A stretch of 47,244 nt of DNA. It comes from Prolixibacteraceae bacterium (GTDB lineage: Bacteria > Bacteroidota > Bacteroidia > Bacteroidales > Prolixibacteraceae). The notes beneath the pieces are model-generated. The model did not search any database, had not been told where the DNA came from, and saw nothing but the letters and a program-made list of their open reading frames with translations. This document shows positions 9,892 to 19,265 of this stretch, in pieces. The DNA lies in assembly GCA_016933815.1 (NCBI GenBank), contig JAFGAF010000194.1:1-47244 (forward strand), read 5' to 3'. Numbering within the stretch: the first letter of the stretch is position 1; the number at the start of each line of letters is the position of its first letter. The translations under genes were made by a program, and so were the position numbers.

Positions 9892-11063
9892 TGTATTTTC
9901 CCCCTTAAAGCTTCAGTTGGATTCATTTTAGCAATTTTCCTCGATGGAAAATAACTCACAATAGACGTAACAATCAATACAATAAGTGTAGTTGTTACTA
10001 TCAAGCCTACACTGTACACAGGAAAAAGTGTTTGTGCTATGGCTATTCCAAACTCGCTGGTATCGACCGGCATTGTAAGACCGATTTTTGCCTGCCAAGC
10101 CAGAAACGGTATTCCATAAGCTGCAGCAACAATGGCCGCAAATATAGCATGCATAGCTCCTTCAACAGTAAAAAGGCCAACCACCTGTTTGCGCGTGTAA
10201 CCCAAAGCAATGTAAGTTCCAATTTCTTTTTGCCTACGGAAAATGGATAAAACCTGGGTATCGAAAATAGCGAGCATGGCCAGCAGAATCAGTATAAAAT
10301 AAAAAACCGACTGTCCTGAATTTTTTGTTTTTATCATATCATCAACAGTCTTGGTTAAATCACTTTTTGATTTTAAAACAAGACCTGCCACAGCATCTCG
10401 ACCCATTACTTCGTTGCTGAATGTAAAGATGGTAGCCCGATTTTCGAGACCCGTCATTTGCTGTAAACTTTGAAGCGGAATATAAACCTGCCCCGACTCA
10501 ACAGCCGGCACATTCGACGAAAATATGTCAATAATTTCTATTTCGGTGGCATCAAAAGTTCCGTGTGCATCGCGCCAGCGTACCATCACCCGGTCGCCAA
10601 CATCAAGTTTCATAGTACGCGCCATCATTTGACCAATAAACGCGGGTAAAACTGTAATCGCGGTATCGAGTTTTGCCGATGGTAGTTTCAAAACATTTTG
10701 GTCGGGATCGATGCCCTTAAGAATTACTTGTTGCATGCGCCCTTGGGGATAAATAGTTCCCTGAACGATCAGCATTGGGGTCATTGTACCTTTATCAATT
10801 TCGCTTTCGAGTTGCGACGGTATTTCATTATGGCTTTCCGAAAATGTAAAAGGGTCGTACGGATCGTAATTCTCGTGCCAGTACTGCCCCGCTCCTATTT
10901 CCCAATTGGCCATGTCGGTTTTTGCCTGATGATCCCAGCCTACCATAATGCCTTTCATCCATATAATAACTACGAACGAAAACGACAACACGATCACGTT
11001 CAACCATGTGCGCAGTCCTGCGCCAATCAGGTTCCGGTAAGCCAGTTTTATTGCTAACCACAT
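9888..11063 (-). CDS. ABC transporter permease (FtsX/LolC-like)
   Basis: 'DTQVLSIFRRQKEIGTYIALGYTRKQVVGLFTVEG', 'SYFPSRKIAKMNPTEALRGK'. Confidence 0.9.
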   Translation of the reverse strand: MWLAIKLAYRNLIGAGLRTWLNVIVLSFSFVVIIWMKGIMVGWDHQAKTDMANWEIGAGQYWHENYDPYDPFTFSESHNEIPSQLESEIDKGTMTPMLIVQGTIYPQGRMQQVILKGIDPDQNVLKLPSAKLDTAITVLPAFIGQMMARTMKLDVGDRVMVRWRDAHGTFDATEIEIIDIFSSNVPAVESGQVYIPLQSLQQMTGLENRATIFTFSNEVMGRDAVAGLVLKSKSDLTKTVDDMIKTKNSGQSVFYFILILLAMLAIFDTQVLSIFRRQKEIGTYIALGYTRKQVVGLFTVEGAMHAIFAAIVAAAYGIPFLAWQAKIGLTMPVDTSEFGIAIAQTLFPVYSVGLIVTTTLIVLIVTSIVSYFPSRKIAKMNPTEALRGKIQ

Positions 11064-11075
11064 AATGTTTTCGTT

Positions 11076-11822
11076 TTAGTTGTTTACAATTTCCTCGTGA
11101 TCGACCAAGCCGTCCTTCATGAAGATTTTCCGTTTCAGGTACCCAATCACCTTTTCGTCGTGCGTGGCAAAAAGGAAAGTGGTTTTGAGTTCGCGGTTAA
11201 GCGTTTCCATGGTTTTAAGTATGTTGTGCGAGTTGGCTGCATCGAGGTTGGCAGTGGGTTCATCGGCCAGTACCAACGACGGACGTTTTACCATGGCACG
11301 GGCAATGGCCACCCGCTGGCATTCGCCACCCGAAAGTTTTGGCGGCTTCGATTTTACCTTGTCGGTAAGCCCCACCCATTCGAGGGCATCCATCACCATT
11401 TTTTTGCGCTCGGCAGCGGTGTAGTTCAGCAATAGCAGCGGGAATTCAACATTCTCGAACACCGTGTGTACCTGCAACAGGTTGTAACTTTGAAAGATAA
11501 AACCGAGGCTTTCTTTCCTTAAACGTGCGGCTCCTTTGGCGCTGAGCTTGCTCACAGACTGGCCCAGCACAATGGCCTCGCCATCGGATGGAGAATCGAG
11601 TGAGCCCAAGATGTTGAGCAAGGTTGTTTTACCCGAACCGCTGGGGCCTATCAGCCCTGCAAATTCGCCTGTACCAAACTCAAGGTCGATACCTTTAAGC
11701 GCGGTAAACTCACCTTTTCCCATTGGGAATCGTTTGATGAGTTGATTGGTTTTGATGATAGCGACCCCTAAATCCCCTAAAGGGGACTTCTTAGTGTCTG
11801 CGTTATTGTTTCTTTCATTCAT
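11076..11822 (-). CDS. ABC transporter ATP-binding protein (LolD/MacB-like)
   Basis: Walker A GPSGSGKTT, signature LSGGECQRVAIARA, Walker B LVLADEPT. Confidence 0.94.
   Translation of the reverse strand: MNERNNNADTKKSPLGDLGVAIIKTNQLIKRFPMGKGEFTALKGIDLEFGTGEFAGLIGPSGSGKTTLLNILGSLDSPSDGEAIVLGQSVSKLSAKGAARLRKESLGFIFQSYNLLQVHTVFENVEFPLLLLNYTAAERKKMVMDALEWVGLTDKVKSKPPKLSGGECQRVAIARAMVKRPSLVLADEPTANLDAANSHNILKTMETLNRELKTTFLFATHDEKVIGYLKRKIFMKDGLVDHEEIVNN
11764..11792 (+). repeat. REP-like palindromic repeat copy 1 (inside the ABC ATPase 5' end)
   Basis: ACCCCTAAATCCCCTAAAGGGGACTTCTT. Confidence 0.75.
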
Positions 11823-11876
11823 TTATTTAAATTTAAAGTTTCATTAATGTACTATTCTTCAAATCTGGTAGTTCCT

Positions 11877-11903
11877 AAAGTCCCCTTCAGGGGATTTAGG
11901 GGT
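11877..11903 (-). repeat. REP-like palindromic repeat copy 2 (inverted)
   Basis: AAAGTCCCCTTCAGGGGATTTAGGGGT; reverse complement matches copy 1 at 25/27. Confidence 0.75.
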
Positions 11904-13032
11904 ATATAACTATCATTAATTGTATCCCCGTTCCTCCAAACAAATTCACATCGTTGGCCGTGAGCGGAATATTGTAATTTTTGGGGTTGCTGTACCCCAT
12001 TGCATAGAACGAGAAGCGACGGAACTGATGGTTCCAGGTCACCATGTTGTATATATCGTTATTTTTCCAATCGTAATAAAAGAGAGCGCTTAGTTGGTCG
12101 TTCATCCCCAGCGGATAACTTAAGGACATTGTAGAGAATAAAAATGGGTGCTCCATTGCGAAAGGCTTTTCGTCGTAAGCAAACAGTAGCTGTTCGGAAA
12201 TAAGGTTCAGCCCGTTTCCAATGCCAAAAGTATAGTCGGTTCCCACACTTAGCGATGCTTGGTTGGTGAACATGCCCATGTTTTTGCTTTTGTGCATCCA
12301 TGCAGCCTCAAACCAAAGACCAACGCCCAAGTCCCATTTCCCGTCGATGCCAAAGCGGTTTTCGTTTACAATTTCAACAATGGCCGGAATTTCGCCCATG
12401 CCACTTTTATCCACTTCGCGGTTGTGGTATGAAAAAGCCACTTCGCCCTTTGGCACGGGCAATTGCACCCGCCCTCCAAACTCAGGCCGTTGCTGACTGG
12501 TATTGCCAATCTCCCATGTTTTAGCCTCTTTGTTCCCGTAAAGAGCCCACATCCATACGTTGGCATTGTTCAGAAAATAATAGCGACCAAGAATACCCCA
12601 AACGCCATCGGTTAGTTGCAGCGGGTCGCGCGGGTCAAGCTTATCGAACCACATCAGCGGACGGATCATCGAGGCCGAACCGAAGTTGATTTTTTGCAAC
12701 CCTGCCCTGATTTCAAGCTGTTGGTTTGAATAGCGCACCCATAAACGATAAGGCTTAATGTTACCACTTGAATAAAGCGTATCGAAAGGCAGCGTACCGA
12801 GTGTCCCATTAATATTAGCCGAGGCTTCAACATCGAAAAGCCCTTTCGCAACTGTTCCGTATTCGAAATTAAACTGTGGAATATAACGCGCACCACCCCA
12901 CAAATCAAGCTCGTTGGCCGGATTGTAGTTGGTCCATGCCGAAAGCTGCCCTTTAAATTGAAGGCTTTGTGCCGTTAATTGCTGTGTAACAACAAGAAGG
13001 AGCAAGAATAATATGGATTTAATAGTTTTCAT
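11896..13032 (-). CDS. Outer membrane beta-barrel protein, function unknown
   Basis: Signal peptide 'MKTIKSILFLLLLVVTQQLTAQ', alternating beta-strand pattern; 4-bp overlap with the TetR gene. Confidence 0.75.
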   Translation of the reverse strand: MKTIKSILFLLLLVVTQQLTAQSLQFKGQLSAWTNYNPANELDLWGGARYIPQFNFEYGTVAKGLFDVEASANINGTLGTLPFDTLYSSGNIKPYRLWVRYSNQQLEIRAGLQKINFGSASMIRPLMWFDKLDPRDPLQLTDGVWGILGRYYFLNNANVWMWALYGNKEAKTWEIGNTSQQRPEFGGRVQLPVPKGEVAFSYHNREVDKSGMGEIPAIVEIVNENRFGIDGKWDLGVGLWFEAAWMHKSKNMGMFTNQASLSVGTDYTFGIGNGLNLISEQLLFAYDEKPFAMEHPFLFSTMSLSYPLGMNDQLSALFYYDWKNNDIYNMVTWNHQFRRFSFYAMGYSNPKNYNIPLTANDVNLFGGTGIQLMIVIYP

Positions 13033-13616
13033 TTTTCATTATTGTACGGCGACATGCCATAAGCAAACAGGTTGGTAAATTCCATCACCAAATCTTCGGG
13101 ATTGGCGTAGAGCGACAACAAATAAGGGTCGTCCATAAAAGTACTTAGTTTACTAGCCACATATAAGTAGAACTGCATGTTCATATTGCTGCGAATGAGG
13201 CCACGGGCTTGTAATTCTTTGAAATCGGACAACATGGAAGCCATCACTTCGCCGGTCTTTGCTTGCATATATTCAGCCAAACCCAAATCGGCATCGGTAT
13301 AAAAATCGGCCAAGAATTCCTTACTGATTTCGTGAATTCCATCCTTTTTCATTTTCAGCATTCCCTCAATCAACTCAAACGAAGAATTAGCGCTGTTTTT
13401 CAATACATTAAAATCACTAATGGCCTTATGAACAACTTTGTCGAGTACTTTTTTTGCCAATTCAGTTTTATTATCAAAATGCTTATAAAAAGTCATTTTA
13501 CTCACATTCCCTTCACGACAAATCTCCTCGATTGTCACTTTTTTGAAACCAAATTTCCAAAAAAGCTTTTGAGCTGCTTCAAGTATATCGTTGTATTTTT
13601 TATTTTTTTTAGACAT
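13029..13616 (-). CDS. TetR/AcrR family transcriptional regulator
   Basis: 'LFWKFGFKKVTIEEICREGNVSKMTFYKHFDNKTELAKKVL'. Confidence 0.92.
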   Translation of the reverse strand: MSKKNKKYNDILEAAQKLFWKFGFKKVTIEEICREGNVSKMTFYKHFDNKTELAKKVLDKVVHKAISDFNVLKNSANSSFELIEGMLKMKKDGIHEISKEFLADFYTDADLGLAEYMQAKTGEVMASMLSDFKELQARGLIRSNMNMQFYLYVASKLSTFMDDPYLLSLYANPEDLVMEFTNLFAYGMSPYNNEK

Positions 13617-13776
13617 TTATTCGTATTTTATACTTTATACGTACAAATATACGTTATTTTTCTTTTTTGCAATATTTCGTAAGTTTATTATTGGAAAAAA
13701 TATCATTTTTGCTTTTTTGTTGATTACATTTTACGTTTTAGCGTTTTTTTGTTGATTTGGTTTGACGTTTTTGTGT

Positions 13777-13804
13777 ATATTTGTAAATCAAATTCAACAA
13801 ATAT
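13777..13804 (+). promoter_or_regulatory. -7 box plus dyad at the start of DUF4143 ATPase no. 1
   Basis: TATATTTG (TAnnTTTG) at 13776; ATATTTGT (13777-13784) / ACAAATAT (13797-13804), right arm overlapping the ATG. Confidence 0.6.
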
Positions 13805-15002
13805 GGAATTAAATAGATTGTACACATGGTCGTACCAACAAATAAAACGAACAAACAATACTTTTAAACGGTACTTATGCGAGCGGATAGACTGGAAGAA
13901 CCGGCTGAATATTATTATTGGGATGCGGGGCACCGGTAAAACCACCATGATGCTCCAGTATGCCAAAAATGAATTGCCTTTTGACGAATCGACAATTTAC
14001 GTATCGCTCGACGATATTTACTTTTCATCAAACAGCCTTGTTGTTTTTGTTGAAGAATTTGTAAAACGCGGCGGGAAATACCTGTTAATTGACGAAGTGC
14101 AAAAATACCCCAACTGGTCGAAGGAAATCAAAAGTATTTATGACAATTATCCTGAATTGCAAATCACAATAAGCGGTAGCTCAGCCATTGAAATACTTAA
14201 AGGCGAAGGCGACCTAAGCCGCAGGGCACTAATCTATCAACTTCACGGACTTTCGCTACGTGAGTTTGCCGAAATGAAATACCAACAAAAATTCGACACC
14301 ATTTCACTTGACCAAATAATCAACAATGCAACTTCAATATCCATTTCAATTTCAAACGAAATAAAACCCATTAAACTTTTCGAAGAATACCTGTCACATG
14401 GCTATTATCCATTTTCAATTAATGACGAAACCAATTTTGCACAACGAATGATGCAAGTTATCAACGTTGTGCTCGAAACCGACATACCGTCGGTCAACAA
14501 CATTGATTATAATGCGGTATTAAAAATGAAGAAGTTATTGGGGATAATTGCCGAATCGGTGCCCTTTAAGCCCAATGTTACCAAACTAGCGGTTCAACTG
14601 TCGTTATCGCGCGAAACACTGCTTAAATATTTTACACTGCTTGCAAAAGCCGATGTAATATCAACCCTATATTCTAATACCAAAGGGATCAGCGCATTAA
14701 ACAAGCCAGAGAAAATTTATCTGCAAAACCCAAACCTAGCCCATTTACTTTCGTCACAAAATGCTAACACAGGAAACATAAGGGAAACATTTTTTCTCAA
14801 TCAGCTTCAAATAAACCATCAGGTTGAATACCCTGTGAAAGGCGATTTTTTGGTCGATAAAAAATACACATTCGAGGTAGGCGGAAAAAACAAAAGTACC
14901 CTACAAATTAAAGAAATATCCAACGCTTACATCGCAGCCGACAACATCGAAATAGCTGTCGGTAACAAAATTCCGTTGTGGATGTTCGGGTTTATGTATT
15001 AA
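13803..15002 (+). CDS. AAA ATPase with DUF4143-like C-terminal domain
   Basis: Walker A 'GMRGTGKTT', Walker B 'YLLIDEVQKYPNW', 'ISGSSAIEILKGEGDLSRRALIYQLHGLSLREF'; start at MELNRLYTW. Confidence 0.88.
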   Translation: MELNRLYTWSYQQIKRTNNTFKRYLCERIDWKNRLNIIIGMRGTGKTTMMLQYAKNELPFDESTIYVSLDDIYFSSNSLVVFVEEFVKRGGKYLLIDEVQKYPNWSKEIKSIYDNYPELQITISGSSAIEILKGEGDLSRRALIYQLHGLSLREFAEMKYQQKFDTISLDQIINNATSISISISNEIKPIKLFEEYLSHGYYPFSINDETNFAQRMMQVINVVLETDIPSVNNIDYNAVLKMKKLLGIIAESVPFKPNVTKLAVQLSLSRETLLKYFTLLAKADVISTLYSNTKGISALNKPEKIYLQNPNLAHLLSSQNANTGNIRETFFLNQLQINHQVEYPVKGDFLVDKKYTFEVGGKNKSTLQIKEISNAYIAADNIEIAVGNKIPLWMFGFMY

Positions 15003-15083
15003 AATAGCTATTTTTGTATGCTTATTCGATATGTTGTCGATTTTCTATGCAATTTTCACTATCTTTGTGGAAACAATTGAAAA

Positions 15084-15716
15084 ATGAGTTCGATAAGAGA
15101 ATATGGAATAATACCGATAAGCACCGACATGGTGGCTGATGCAATTGGCGAATACCGTTCGCCTGCCGACCGCATTAGCCGTTTGGCCAGGCGTGGCGAC
15201 CTTATCAGGTTGCAGCGCGGGCTTTTTGTGGTTGCGCCTGAACTAAGCGGGCAAACCCTTTCGCGCGAACTCATTGCCAACCACCTGTACGGTCCGTCGT
15301 ATGTTTCGTTCGAAAGTGCCTTGAGTTACCATGGCATTATTCCTGAAAGGGTGCACATGGTAAGGTCGTCCACATTTAGGCGTTCGAGACAAGTAGAAAC
15401 TCCATTGGGCGTATTTCAATATACAACAGTGCCCGAAAACTATTATCCAATTGGCATTACACAAATGCTTTACGAAGAAGAAAATTATTCATTTTTAATG
15501 GCCAGCCCCGAAAAAGCCATTTGCGATTTGATTATATGCACCTCGGGGTTACGTATTCAATCGGAACGAGCCATGCGCGAATACCTTTATGAAGACATGC
15601 GCATGGATTTTGACGACCTTGAGCGAATTGATACCGGCATAATTGAACAGTGCATCGAACATGGTCGTAAAAGAAGAGAATTGAGGTATTTACTAAACGT
15701 TTTACAAAATGAGTAA
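15084..15716 (+). CDS. AbiEi-like antitoxin (type IV TA)
   Basis: 'RISRLARRGDLIRLQRGLFVVAPE' wHTH and 'YVSFESALSYHGIIPERV...MASPEKAICDLI'. Confidence 0.88.
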   Translation: MSSIREYGIIPISTDMVADAIGEYRSPADRISRLARRGDLIRLQRGLFVVAPELSGQTLSRELIANHLYGPSYVSFESALSYHGIIPERVHMVRSSTFRRSRQVETPLGVFQYTTVPENYYPIGITQMLYEEENYSFLMASPEKAICDLIICTSGLRIQSERAMREYLYEDMRMDFDDLERIDTGIIEQCIEHGRKRRELRYLLNVLQNE

Positions 15717-16545
15717 CAACATGTTCGACCAAATGCTTTCGAGGTACGAAATTCGCACCAAAGACGAAAAGCTGAATGCCACCCACGAGGTGATGCAGCA
15801 AATTAGCCTGGCAGGACTCTTTCGTGGAGGTTTTTTTAATCACGCAGCCTTCTACGGCGGAACCTGCCTTCGTATTTTTCATAAACTACCACGGTTTTCC
15901 GAAGATATGGATTTTTCGTTGCTCAAGAAAGATGACACGTTTAATCTTGAGGACTATTTCGATGCGGTTTATTCAGAATTTAAATCACTTGGCCGCGAAA
16001 TTAATATCGATAAAAAAGAGAAAAAAACAGAAAGCCATATTGAATCTGCTTTTTTAAAAGACAATACCGACATCTATAATTTAAAGTTTCAGACCGAGAA
16101 AACCGTAAAAATAAAAATAGAGGTTGACAAGGACCCTCCATTGCAGTTCAATAGCGAAAACAAGCTGCTTTTACACCCTTTTTCATTTATGACACGCTGC
16201 TACACGCTACCCAACCTTTATGCCGGGAAAATGCACGCGCTTGTTTACCGAAAGTGGCGAGGCCGCGTTAAGGGCCGCGACTGGTTCGACTTTGAATGGT
16301 ATGTGAAGAATAATGTCGCGCTCGATTTTAAGCATCTAAAAGAGCGCATCGCACAAAGTGAGAATATTGATAAAAGCGTGATTACACAGGAATATTTTAT
16401 TACTAAACTCAAAATAAAGATTTTAAACACCGACATCAGTCAGGTAAAAGCCGACGTACACCCTTTTATTAAGGATACAAAAGAAATGGAGCTTTGGAAC
16501 ACAGATTACTTTTTGCAACTTGCCGACATGATGCACTTCTCGTAA
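15709..16545 (+). CDS. AbiEii/AbiGii nucleotidyltransferase toxin
   Basis: 'FYGGTCLRIFHKLPRFSEDMDFSL' NTase motif; overlaps the AbiEi gene by 8 bp. Confidence 0.9.
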   Translation: MSNNMFDQMLSRYEIRTKDEKLNATHEVMQQISLAGLFRGGFFNHAAFYGGTCLRIFHKLPRFSEDMDFSLLKKDDTFNLEDYFDAVYSEFKSLGREINIDKKEKKTESHIESAFLKDNTDIYNLKFQTEKTVKIKIEVDKDPPLQFNSENKLLLHPFSFMTRCYTLPNLYAGKMHALVYRKWRGRVKGRDWFDFEWYVKNNVALDFKHLKERIAQSENIDKSVITQEYFITKLKIKILNTDISQVKADVHPFIKDTKEMELWNTDYFLQLADMMHFS

Positions 16546-16551
16546 AAAAAA

Positions 16552-16573
16552 AAGGCTTCCATTCGGAAGCCTT
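16552..16573 (-). terminator. Rho-independent terminator for the minus-strand metal operon
   Basis: AAGGCTTCC-attc-GGAAGCCTT with a run of A on the + strand (T tract on minus). Confidence 0.75.
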
Positions 16574-16611
16574 AAATACGTAATAACCTTACGAAAAAAA
16601 CTCAATGTTTA

Positions 16612-16992
16612 TTAATGCGTGTGTCCATGATGTTCTTCTTTTGTCTCCTTCTTTTTTGACTCGCCATCAGTTTTTATTTCAGCTTTGTAGCCTAATTTAT
16701 CAAAGGCTTCAATTAGTTTGTCAACCGATGTTTTATCTTCCCTGAAAGTTACTTCACACTCTAGTTTTTCGAGCGAAACCTTCAAATCTTTAACGCCTTT
16801 TTCGAAGGGAATATTGCCCTCGATTTTTTGCACACAACTGTGGCAATCCATATTCACCTGAAGAACAACAGTTTCTTCGTTCTTTTTTTTCTTCTTTTTA
16901 TCGGCATTATCATTATTATTTGCAGAAACAAAACCTACAAACGAAATGCTCACCAAAAAAAGTAACAACATTGCTTTTACTACTTGTGTCAT
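16612..16992 (-). CDS. Secreted heavy-metal-associated (HMA) domain protein
   Basis: Signal peptide, 'VVLQVNMDCHSCVQKIEGNIPFEKGVKDLKVSLEKLECEVTF', His-rich tail. Confidence 0.9.
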   Translation of the reverse strand: MTQVVKAMLLLFLVSISFVGFVSANNNDNADKKKKKKNEETVVLQVNMDCHSCVQKIEGNIPFEKGVKDLKVSLEKLECEVTFREDKTSVDKLIEAFDKLGYKAEIKTDGESKKKETKEEHHGHTH

Positions 16993-17011
16993 AAGTTCTA
17001 TATTTTATTGA

Positions 17012-19210
17012 TTAATATTTGTTTATCGTGTAACGCAATCCAAAATAGATTTTTCGGCCATGCACCGGCCCCCATACCATTGAGCCATCGAAGTTTTCAC
17101 TCCATGGATCGTTTGATGAAATTATGGGCTGGTGCATTTTGAAACTGCCCAGGTTTTCGCTGCCCAAATAAAAGCTCCAACGTTTGAAATTTTTGGTTAT
17201 TTGTGCATTGAAAACAGTAAACGGATCGAAGCTTTCGTCCCAAAGCGGATTGTTGGTTGACGGATCGGGCATTCGACCACCGCCGTTGAACTGGCTGGTG
17301 AAATCGAACTGCCATTTATTCAACCGGGTTGCATAGCTCAGGCTCAACAAACCTTTATAGCGGCTTGTTAACGGCATTTCGCGCAGTTGCCCGTTAATGG
17401 TTTGTTTCACATCGTTGATGCGATAAGCTGCATTAAGCGTAAAGCCCCTGAAGAGCTCGTAAAACATTTCGGCCTGAAAAGCATTGGAATACGAACGTCC
17501 ATCGAGATTGGTAAAATGAACCGTGTGCACATCGCTATCAACATCGCGTACGAGCTGATTGATGAAATTTGTGTGGTAGAAATCAACCATAAATGTTAAG
17601 TCGCGTGCGTTTATTGGAAATTTTACTGTAAAACTTGTTCCCAAATTACTTGCTTCTTCCTGTTTCAAATTTTTATCAATAATAATTTCTCTCGAACTGG
17701 CCAAAAGGTAACTGTTTTCAGCCAAGGGAACAGGCGTGCGAAAACCTTTTCCGGCCGACAAGCGCCAGAGTAAATTCTCGTTAATATTCCAACGGGCATG
17801 AATACGGGGCGTAAAAAACAAGCCATAAATATTGCTGTAATCGGCCCTTATTCCGGCTAACACATTTAACTTATGGTGCAAATTGTAATTGTATTCAAAA
17901 AAAGCACCCGGCACCAATTCGTTGTGTTCCCTATTGCTATTATTGAGCCTTTCGGTAAAAAAGTCGCCCAAAAACGAAGCCCCGGTTTTGTAACTGTGCA
18001 GGTCGGAACCAAAATTGCCCATGTAAATTACATTCAAATAAGCATTGGTTTGTGCACCTTGGTAAGTGGCAGCACCATATACCGATTGCTGACTGTGATA
18101 ACTTCCCGATGCCTGAATACCTAAACTGGTTCCGGGTTTGTCGAAAATAATCCCGTTTTTACCAAAAACTTCGTAGCGGCGTGTTTTGATATCGATAGCA
18201 TACAAGTTATTGGGTAAGTTGCTGAATGCACCCAACTGGCCGGTTTGTAAGTGTTCATCGAGCACTTTAACACCAATTTCGCGGTGACCGCCATTTTTGG
18301 GCATAAAATTCCAACGGTTTATAAAATTTATTTGTTGAGTATTGGGCATATCGAGAAACGAATCGCCGTTATCGTCGATGGCTTTGCTTTGGTTTTCGCC
18401 ATGCAAAAGAATCATGGTTGAAACCTCGTCGTTCAACTGATATGCATAATTGAAATTGGCTTCGGTTTTCATGGCATCGTTAGCGTAAAGATTCAGGTGC
18501 AAAACTTCGGTGCCATGTGGTTTTTTGTATTCAACATTGATTTGCCCCGCAATGGCTTCGTAACCATTCACCACCGACGAAGTGCCCTTCGATATTTGTA
18601 TCGACTCCATCCAGGGGCCGGGCACATGGCCTAGTCCGTAGGTGGCCGACATGCCCCTTATTGATGGCATATTTTCGGTAATGGTTTGCACGTAAATGCC
18701 CGACAGACCAAGCATTTTGATCTGCTTGGCACCGGTTACGGCATCGGTAAAATTCACATCAACCGAAGCATTTGTTTCGAAGCTTTCGGAAAGGTTGCAA
18801 CAAGCAGCTTTTTGCAATTCGGCTGTTGTTACTTTTGTAGTTTGTATGGCACTCATGGTTGAGTGGTACTGTCCTTGGCGTCGTTTGCTCACCACCACTT
18901 CGTCCAACTCGGTATTTTTTTCGAGTAAAATTTGCAATGGCTTTTCGCTGTCGATATGATAAATGGTATCGGACAAGTATCCTACAAACGAAATAATTAA
19001 GGGTACATTTTCACCCGTATACAACGAAATTTCGAACTCGCCATTGGCATTCGATGTGGTGCCATGATTGGTGCCTGCCCAGTAAATATTTGCTCCTGCT
19101 ATAACATCGCCGGGCAAATCCTTGTCTTTTACAAGGCCTTTTACCGATTCGTTTGATCCAAAAACAATGTTTGAAAACAGCAGAAGCGCAATAATAAGTA
19201 TTGACTTCAT
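17012..19210 (-). CDS. TonB-dependent receptor with carboxypeptidase-like N-terminal domain
   Basis: Plug 'MSAIQTTKVTTAELQKAACCNLSESFETNASVDVNFTDAVTGAKQIKMLGLSGIYVQ', C-terminal barrel. Confidence 0.93.
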   Translation of the reverse strand: MKSILIIALLLFSNIVFGSNESVKGLVKDKDLPGDVIAGANIYWAGTNHGTTSNANGEFEISLYTGENVPLIISFVGYLSDTIYHIDSEKPLQILLEKNTELDEVVVSKRRQGQYHSTMSAIQTTKVTTAELQKAACCNLSESFETNASVDVNFTDAVTGAKQIKMLGLSGIYVQTITENMPSIRGMSATYGLGHVPGPWMESIQISKGTSSVVNGYEAIAGQINVEYKKPHGTEVLHLNLYANDAMKTEANFNYAYQLNDEVSTMILLHGENQSKAIDDNGDSFLDMPNTQQINFINRWNFMPKNGGHREIGVKVLDEHLQTGQLGAFSNLPNNLYAIDIKTRRYEVFGKNGIIFDKPGTSLGIQASGSYHSQQSVYGAATYQGAQTNAYLNVIYMGNFGSDLHSYKTGASFLGDFFTERLNNSNREHNELVPGAFFEYNYNLHHKLNVLAGIRADYSNIYGLFFTPRIHARWNINENLLWRLSAGKGFRTPVPLAENSYLLASSREIIIDKNLKQEEASNLGTSFTVKFPINARDLTFMVDFYHTNFINQLVRDVDSDVHTVHFTNLDGRSYSNAFQAEMFYELFRGFTLNAAYRINDVKQTINGQLREMPLTSRYKGLLSLSYATRLNKWQFDFTSQFNGGGRMPDPSTNNPLWDESFDPFTVFNAQITKNFKRWSFYLGSENLGSFKMHQPIISSNDPWSENFDGSMVWGPVHGRKIYFGLRYTINKY

Positions 19211-19265
19211 AATGAATAAATTGAAAATTAGACAATTGATTTAATTAAAATGCAAAAGCCAATTT

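Noticed and set aside
13625-13660. ACGTATATTTGTACGT around the -7 box of the second TetR gene
   Set aside because: Plausible autoregulatory site but only 5-bp arms; too weak to report as a separate finding.
15004-15017. AAAATAGCTATTTT palindrome after DUF4143 no. 1 (similar one after dusB at 41466)
   Set aside because: Weak A/T stem without a convincing T tract; probably chance or a weak terminator at most.
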